19,786 nt of DNA. Source: Verrucomicrobiota bacterium (GTDB lineage Bacteria > Verrucomicrobiota > Verrucomicrobiia > Limisphaerales > AV2). The notes beneath the pieces were generated by a model, which was not told the DNA's origin, did not search any database, and saw only the letters and a list, made by a program, of their open reading frames with translations. A program made the position numbers and the translations under genes. How positions within the stretch are numbered: position 1 is the first letter of the stretch; each line of letters opens with the position of its first letter. The stretch covers positions 1 to 19,786 of the forward strand of contig QHOP01000389.1 of the NCBI GenBank assembly GCA_003219345.1, written 5' to 3'. Of this stretch, positions 15,401-19,786 are shown in pieces.

Positions 15401-16057
15401 TTAACTCTTAAGTGCCATGCCACCCCAATTAGTGTGCAAGCCGCACTCGCGTTTCTCGTCGGCTTTCGCGGGGTCGAAGTAGTCCCATTCGTTCGGCAGG
15501 TTGTGCTGTTTGAGATAACTCTCCATTTCGGCGTCGGTCCAATGGAAAACCGGGCTGACCTTGAGTGTGCCGAAATTTTTGTCTTCCGAGACGATGTCGA
15601 GACCGGCGCGATTGGGATTCTGCACCTGGCGCAACGCGGTGATCCAGACGGTCGGCGCGAGTTCCTTCATGCCGCGCTGGAACGGCTCCAACTTCATGAG
15701 CGCGCTGAACTGTTTCAGACCTTCCTCATCGTCGGTTGTGGGGACCGGTCCGTAAATCGCGTCGCGGTGGGCGGCAGTGATTTTGGGCTGGTAAGCCTTG
15801 AGGTTCAGTTTGAGAAGTCTCCTGAGCCGCTCGGCGTGGTGATAAGTGGCGGGGCGGTTGTAGCCGTGATCGACCCACAGCACGGGGAGGTCCGGTTGCA
15901 CCTGCACGCAGAGGTGGAGAATGACCGCTTCGTAAGGACGGAAGTTCGTGGAGACGATGGCGCGCGCGTGAGATTGGGCGATGGCCCAGCGGACGATTTC
16001 GAGCGGCGACTTATTACGCAGTTCGGCGTTGGCTTTGGAAAATTGTTCCGGAGTCAT
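15401..16057 (-). CDS. cysH: Phosphoadenylyl-/adenylyl-sulfate reductase (CysH)
   Basis: CysH reduces activated sulfate to sulfite using thioredoxin or glutaredoxin. It has 218 residues, slightly short of E. coli CysH (about 244). N-terminal STNFRPYEAVILH is the phosphosulfate/nucleotide-binding loop, PVLWVDHGYNRPATYHHAE is the next family block, and the catalytic Cys205 lies in ECGLH near the C-terminus. The CC...CxxC cluster ligands of iron-sulfur APS reductases are absent, so by sequence it is the cluster-free type usually linked to PAPS. No APS kinase (CysC) is visible in the window, so it either uses APS or depends on a kinase elsewhere. It lies second in the operon, 58 nt after cysI. 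Confidence 0.9.
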   Translation of the reverse strand: MTPEQFSKANAELRNKSPLEIVRWAIAQSHARAIVSTNFRPYEAVILHLCVQVQPDLPVLWVDHGYNRPATYHHAERLRRLLKLNLKAYQPKITAAHRDAIYGPVPTTDDEEGLKQFSALMKLEPFQRGMKELAPTVWITALRQVQNPNRAGLDIVSEDKNFGTLKVSPVFHWTDAEMESYLKQHNLPNEWDYFDPAKADEKRECGLHTNWGGMALKS

Positions 16058-16068
16058 GCTAATGAATG

Positions 16069-16115
16069 AACCACAAAGTCAAAGAGGCCTTTGCTCGGTG
16101 CTGTCTCTGTGTCTG
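16069..16115. repeat. ACCACAAAG...CTCTGTGTCTG degenerate repeat in cysI-cysH gap
   Basis: The gap has AACCACAAAGTCAAAGAGG on the left and CTCTGTGTCTG on the right, around TTTGCTCGGTGCTG. It looks like an eroded copy of the common 'AACCACAAAGACACAGAG...CTCTGTGTCTTTGTGGTT' inverted repeat. It runs up to the cysI stop codon. The inverted pairing is now short and imperfect. Confidence 0.5.
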
Positions 16116-17804
16116 TTAATTCATTGCCTTGGGTTGCTCCTTCCACAGCGCGCGCGCGCACCAATCGCCGAAGCGTTCCCCGGACTGACGTTCCTTCGCA
16201 TAGCGCGTGAACACAGGACGCAGCTCACTCTCGATGTCCGGGTCTTTGACCATGTCCTTCCAGAGACGATTCAGCCGCGTGCCGGCGGTGTTGCCGCCGA
16301 GCCAGACCTGATAGCGCCCGGGCGCTTTGCCGACAAACGCGATTTCAGCCGTGTAGGGACGCGCACAACCATTCGGACAGCCCGTCGAGCGAATAATGAT
16401 TTCCTCGCCCGCAAGGCCGACCTCAGCGCAAAGCGCCTCGATGCGGTCAATCAAGCCGGGCAACATGCGCTCCGATTCCGCGAGCGCGAGGCCACAGGTG
16501 GGCAATGCCGGGCAGGCGAGCGACGCCGCATGCAGCACGCTGGCTTGATTTTCAGTCTTCACGCCATGCTCGGCCAGCAGCGCGTCGATCGCGGTTTTGT
16601 CGGCATCGGAGATGTTCGCGAGAATGACGTTCTGGTTCGGCGAGAGGTGAAACTCGATACCGCCTGACTTCTCGGCTATCCGGCGCAGGGCGGTCTTGAG
16701 GCGATAATTGCCAGCGTCCTTTACGCGGCCGGTTTCGACGAACAGAGTCAGGAACCAGCGTCCGTCCGTCTGTCGATGCCAGCCGTAAAGGTCGCCGGCG
16801 GTCGTGAATTTGAAAGGACGTGCCGGTTCAAGCTTGATGCCGGCGCGTTGCTCGACCTCGGCGCGCGTCCAGTCCGCGCCGCGTTCCTGCACGACGTATT
16901 TCAGCCGCGCGTGTTTGCGGTCGACGCGGTCGCCGAAATCGCGATGAATCGTCACCACGGCTTTGGCGACTGCGACGAGGTCTTGCGGTTGGAGGAAACC
17001 GAGGACATCGGCCAGACGTGGATAGGTTGCTTGATTGCCATGGCTCCGGCCCATGCCGCCGCCGACCGCGAGATTGTAGCCGACGAGCTGGTCGTTCTCG
17101 ACAATCGCGATAAAGCCAACGTCGTTCGTCAGGATGTCAATGTCGTTCACCGGCGGAACGACAAACGCGGTCTTGAATTTGCGCGGCAGATAAGTTTTGC
17201 CGTAAAGGGGGTCCTCGAAATCCTTGTTCGCCGGATCGTCCAGGTTCAATTGCGTGCCTTCGAGCCAAATCGAATGATAGGCCCTGGTGCGCGGCTTAAG
17301 CGCGTCGGCCACGCGTCTGCAATCTTCAACAACCTGCGCCCGCGCCTGCGTATAGGCGGGGGTCGGGGGCGCCATGACGTTGCGGTTCACGTCGCCGCAG
17401 GCCGCCAGCGTCGAAAGCAGCGCTTCGTTGATTTTCTTCACCAGCGGGCCGAGGCCGGACTTTACCACGCCGTGAAACTGGATGCTCTGACGCGTCGTGA
17501 CACGGAGCGTGTTGTTGCCGTGTTGCGTTGCGAGATCGTCGAAAACACACCACTGCCTGGGCGTCATCACGCCGCCAGGGATGCGCCCGCGGATCATCAT
17601 GATGAACTTCTTCTGCGTCTTGCGCAGGTCCCGGTCGTCCTGCTGGTAAATGCCGTGGAATTTCAGAAACTGCACGTCATCCTCAGAAAATCGATCCGAA
17701 TCGGGGTCGGCCAGCGTTCGGGCAATGGTGCCGGCGAGCGTCGGGGTCGCTTCTTTGATAATCTCATTATGCGTCACTTTCGGTGACGCCTCGGTCGTAA
17801 TCAT
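16116..17804 (-). CDS. cysI: Sulfite reductase hemoprotein subunit (CysI)
   Basis: CysI performs the six-electron reduction of sulfite to sulfide at a siroheme coupled to a 4Fe-4S cluster. It has 562 residues against 570 in E. coli. Cluster ligands are C431-x5-C437 (CPALPTC) and C476-x3-C480 (CPNGC), offset by exactly 3 from E. coli 434/440/479/483. Siroheme-domain blocks LRVTTRQSIQFHGV and NRNVMAPP are also present. No flavoprotein subunit (CysJ) is seen, so the electron donor may be ferredoxin or encoded elsewhere. A nitrite reductase of the same superfamily is unlikely given cysHDN downstream. ATG 17804 lies 7 nt from a perfect palindrome that overlaps the predicted promoter, so it is probably the first gene of a regulated cys operon. 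Confidence 0.93.
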   Translation of the reverse strand: MITTEASPKVTHNEIIKEATPTLAGTIARTLADPDSDRFSEDDVQFLKFHGIYQQDDRDLRKTQKKFIMMIRGRIPGGVMTPRQWCVFDDLATQHGNNTLRVTTRQSIQFHGVVKSGLGPLVKKINEALLSTLAACGDVNRNVMAPPTPAYTQARAQVVEDCRRVADALKPRTRAYHSIWLEGTQLNLDDPANKDFEDPLYGKTYLPRKFKTAFVVPPVNDIDILTNDVGFIAIVENDQLVGYNLAVGGGMGRSHGNQATYPRLADVLGFLQPQDLVAVAKAVVTIHRDFGDRVDRKHARLKYVVQERGADWTRAEVEQRAGIKLEPARPFKFTTAGDLYGWHRQTDGRWFLTLFVETGRVKDAGNYRLKTALRRIAEKSGGIEFHLSPNQNVILANISDADKTAIDALLAEHGVKTENQASVLHAASLACPALPTCGLALAESERMLPGLIDRIEALCAEVGLAGEEIIIRSTGCPNGCARPYTAEIAFVGKAPGRYQVWLGGNTAGTRLNRLWKDMVKDPDIESELRPVFTRYAKERQSGERFGDWCARALWKEQPKAMN

Positions 17805-17811
17805 AAGTTAA

Positions 17812-17836
17812 TTGCTAAAGATACTAACTTTAGCAA
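17812..17836. promoter_or_regulatory. Perfect 25-bp palindrome, candidate operator of cysI operon / cysteine desulfurase
   Basis: TTGCTAAAG (17812-17820) and CTTTAGCAA (17828-17836) are perfect inverted arms around 7 nt (ATACTAA). It is A+T rich in otherwise G+C-rich DNA. It lies over the predicted -10 and start site of cysI, the position of a repressor site, and in the shared region upstream of the divergent desulfurase. The binding protein is unknown, and Rrf2- or LysR-type sulfur regulators are only guesses. As RNA it could also form a 9-bp hairpin, but no T-run follows. Confidence 0.6.
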
Positions 17837-17856
17837 CAATGTCGTGCGGTTGTCAA
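17827..17856 (-). promoter_or_regulatory. Putative promoter of the cysIHDN operon
   Basis: Read on the minus strand, TTGACA (17856-17851) is followed by an 18-nt spacer and TAAAGT (17832-17827). Transcription would start near 17820, giving a leader of under 20 nt before ATG 17804. The -10 box lies inside the palindrome. The -35 is a perfect consensus and the -10 matches at four of six positions. Confidence 0.45.
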
Positions 17857-17946
17857 CGTAGTCTTCAGGGTGATTTGTTCAAGAAAATGATGGCAGAAGG
17901 AATTTTTATTCGACTCGGCGCTATCGCGTTTGGCGTGAATGCACCC

Positions 17947-17974
17947 TTGCATCGGCGCAGTTTGAGCCTAGAGT
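17947..17974 (+). promoter_or_regulatory. Weak candidate promoter of the cysteine desulfurase
   Basis: TTGCAT (17947-17952), a 16-nt spacer and TAGAGT (17969-17974) lie 33 nt before ATG 18007. Each box is only a partial match. The case rests mainly on the same 16-nt spacing and TAnnnT form as the candidates at 5556 and 6579. Confidence 0.25.
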
Positions 17975-18006
17975 CAACCGTCTCAACTGCCGATTTCCCA
18001 GGAAGC

Positions 18007-19260
18007 ATGAGCCAGCGCAAGATCTGTTACCTCGACAACAATGCCACGACGCGGGTCGCGCCCGAAGTGGTGGAAGCCATGTTGCCGTTTCTAACCGAAC
18101 GATGGGGCAATCCTTCGAGCGCCTACGCGTTTGGCAATGAAGTCACCAAACAGATTGAAGCAGCCCGCGCCAAGGCCGCCGCGCTGATCAACGCCGACCC
18201 GCGCGAAGTGGTCTTCACCAGTTGCGGAACGGAGAGCAACAACTCGGCAATTCACAGCGCGTTGATGACGAATCCCGGCAAAAGGCACGTGGTCACGACC
18301 GCGGTGGAGCACTCGGCGAACATCAAATTCTGTGAACTTCTCCAGAAGCGCGGCTACGCGGCGACGTTCCTGCCGGTCGAATCCGACGGCTCGCTTGATT
18401 TGCACCGGCTCGAAAAATCCATTCGACCCGACACGGCGATTGTCTCCGTGATGTGGGCCAACAACGAAACCGGCGTTATTTTTCCCGTCGAAGAAATCGC
18501 GGCCATTTGTCACAGCAAAGGCGTGCTCTGCCACACGGACGCGGTGCAGACGGCCGGCAAATTGAAAATGGATGTCCAAAGTCTCGGGGTGGATTTTCTG
18601 TCGCTTTCCGCCCACAAATTTCATGCGCCGAAGGGAATCGGCCTGCTTTACGTGAAACGGCGCACCAGGTTTCAGCCTTACTTGATCGGCGGGCATCAGG
18701 AAAGGGACCGGCGCGGCGGGACAGAAAACGTTCCCTACATTATCGGCCTGGGTCGCGCGGCTGAACTGGTGATGGAACATTTGGACAGGGAAAACACACG
18801 CATCCGCGTTCTGCGCGACCGGCTGGAGAACGCCATTCTTACGACGATTCCGGGCACCAGCCGCAACGGGGCCAACGAACCGCGCCTGCCCAACACATCC
18901 AGCATCGCTCTCGATTCGATCGAGGCAGAAGCGGTTTTGATGCTGCTCGACCAGGTCGGCATTTGCGCGTCGAGTGGTTCAGCCTGCACGACCGGTTCGG
19001 TTGATCCGTCGCACGTGCTGGTCGCCATGGGGTTGAGTCCGGCCCGCGCGCGCGGTTCGGTGCGATTCAGCCTGGGTATCTACAATACGGGCGAGGACGT
19101 GGACTATTTGCTAAAGCATCTGCCGCTCATCGTCGCGAAGTTGCGTGCTGTCTCCCCAGCGGGTCCGGATGAGGTGAAGGTCGCGGGGCGCGACTCGAAG
19201 TCTTGGGCTGCTCGCCCGGCCCGACGGGAGGAGCAAAAGGTGCGCAAAGCGGCGGCTTGA
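18007..19260 (+). CDS. Cysteine desulfurase, NifS/IscS type
   Basis: A PLP enzyme that removes sulfur from L-cysteine as an enzyme-bound persulfide for Fe-S cluster or other sulfur transfer. It has 417 residues from ATG 18007, with an AGGAAG site directly before it. Key residues: LDNNATT at the N-terminus, H102 stacking on PLP (VEHSAN), N153, D178 and Q181 (HTDAVQ), Schiff-base K204 (SAHK), RRGGTENV, and catalytic C327 in SSGSACTTG. The loop is that of the NifS/IscS class (group I), not SufS. The last about 25 residues are a basic, Ala/Arg-rich tail (AARPARREEQKVRKAAA) that looks unrelated to the family. It is divergent from the cys operon across a perfect palindrome, so shared sulfur control is plausible. 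No iscU, iscR or tRNA thiolase gene is adjacent, so its acceptor is unknown. Confidence 0.93.
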   Translation: MSQRKICYLDNNATTRVAPEVVEAMLPFLTERWGNPSSAYAFGNEVTKQIEAARAKAAALINADPREVVFTSCGTESNNSAIHSALMTNPGKRHVVTTAVEHSANIKFCELLQKRGYAATFLPVESDGSLDLHRLEKSIRPDTAIVSVMWANNETGVIFPVEEIAAICHSKGVLCHTDAVQTAGKLKMDVQSLGVDFLSLSAHKFHAPKGIGLLYVKRRTRFQPYLIGGHQERDRRGGTENVPYIIGLGRAAELVMEHLDRENTRIRVLRDRLENAILTTIPGTSRNGANEPRLPNTSSIALDSIEAEAVLMLLDQVGICASSGSACTTGSVDPSHVLVAMGLSPARARGSVRFSLGIYNTGEDVDYLLKHLPLIVAKLRAVSPAGPDEVKVAGRDSKSWAARPARREEQKVRKAAA

Positions 19261-19342
19261 TGGAGAGCGAGAGACCGGAGTGGTTGATGTGTCGGGCGAA
19301 AAAATCGTGTTCAAGCCTGGCGTTCCCGCTTAATCTTCGGGC

Positions 19343-19786
19343 ATGGACCAATTGCTCAAACTGCTGCGCGAAAATGCGGCGCTGACTCCGGCCCGACTTT
19401 CCAAAATGCTGAACCTGCCCGAAGCTGAAGTCGCCGTCAAAATCAAAGCCTACGAAAAGGACAACGTCATCCTCGGTTACCGTGCGGTCCTGAACGAAGA
19501 AAGGCTGGGCGTGGATTTGGTGCGCGCGGTGATCGAAGTGAAAATCACACCCGAACGCGGCGGCGGTTTCGACCGGCTGGCCGAACGCATCGCCAGATAC
19601 GCCGAGGTCAACTCCTGTTATTTGATGTCCGGCGGGTACGATTTGCTGGTGATTGTGGAAGGCAACAGCCTGCGCGAGGTAGCGACGTTTGTTTCCGAAA
19701 AGCTGGCGACCATTCAAGGCGTCCTCTCCACCGCCACCCACTTCATGCTCAAGCCGTACAAGGAACAAGGCGTGTTGATGACGCGC
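19343..19786 (+). CDS. Lrp/AsnC family transcriptional regulator (partial, cut by window end)
   Basis: An open frame of 148 codons from ATG 19343 runs off the window with no stop. It starts MDQLLKLLRENAALTPARLS. Residues about 1-50 form the winged helix-turn-helix of Lrp/AsnC proteins (LSKMLNLPEAEVAVKI then ILGYRAVLN). Residues about 60-140 are the RAM/ligand-binding domain (DLVRAVIEVKITPE, YLMSGGYDLLVIVEG, VLSTATHFMLKPYKEQG). Lrp-type proteins usually have 150-165 residues, so only the end is missing. They respond to amino acids. The ligand and targets here are unknown. It follows the desulfurase by 82 nt on the same strand, without a clear ribosome site or promoter. Confidence 0.85.
   Translation, partial: MDQLLKLLRENAALTPARLSKMLNLPEAEVAVKIKAYEKDNVILGYRAVLNEERLGVDLVRAVIEVKITPERGGGFDRLAERIARYAEVNSCYLMSGGYDLLVIVEGNSLREVATFVSEKLATIQGVLSTATHFMLKPYKEQGVLMTR

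Noticed and set aside
17812..18006. TTG-started N-terminal extension of the cysteine desulfurase
   Set aside because: The extra 65 residues fall on the palindrome and promoters and are not family-like. ATG 18007 starts directly at the conserved N-terminus with a ribosome site.

Overview
The window looks like chromosomal DNA from a Verrucomicrobiota bacterium, probably of the soil Pedosphaera/Limisphaerales type. This rests on family content and not on a marker gene. It carries two 'PVC-type' membrane-bound dehydrogenase/HEAT/heme-binding proteins, a DUF1080 protein with a TIGR03067-like tail, two type IV pilin-like proteins with the H-x(n)-DG signature, and several dispersed inverted repeats of kinds common in such genomes. 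I saw no rRNA, tRNA, CRISPR array, transposase or phage gene.

Layout. (1) 1-750: a secreted, extremely charged heptad-repeat protein on the minus strand, ending at a hairpin terminator on the window edge. (2) 751-1162: non-coding DNA with a 5'-UTR hairpin and a composite inverted repeat. (3) 1163-5380, minus: a 1117-residue fused dehydrogenase-HEAT-cytochrome c protein, with a pseudopilin upstream. A dispersed palindromic repeat sits in frame inside the dehydrogenase. (4) 5556-6437, plus: a divergent second pseudopilin with a good promoter. (5) 6579-12735, plus: a sugar-oxidation-like cluster. It holds a D-tagatose/D-psicose 3-epimerase family protein with its whole active site, a DUF1080 gene broken by a frameshift and deletion, a ThuA-domain protein, and a second dehydrogenase whose cytochrome half is a separate gene overlapping it by ATGA. 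(6) 12947-17804, minus: a complete assimilatory sulfate reduction operon, cysI-cysH-cysD-cysN in transcription order. Every gap in it is occupied by a different dispersed inverted repeat, and CysN seems to lack about 27-30 residues of its third domain. (7) 17812-19260: a perfect 25-bp palindrome over the cysI promoter, then a divergent NifS/IscS-type cysteine desulfurase. (8) 19343 to the end: an Lrp/AsnC regulator cut by the window edge.

How the genes may work together. CysDN activates sulfate, CysH reduces the activated sulfate to sulfite, and CysI reduces sulfite to sulfide. The divergent desulfurase mobilises sulfur from cysteine, so the shared palindrome is a candidate sulfur-responsive operator. 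The plus-strand cluster fits periplasmic sugar oxidation, with electrons passed to a c-type heme and products handled by DUF1080/ThuA/epimerase proteins. That pathway is inference.

The most notable items are the fused versus split dehydrogenase paralogs, the in-frame repeat inside a coding sequence, the two apparent internal deletions (DUF1080 and CysN), and the repeat-filled gaps of the cys operon.
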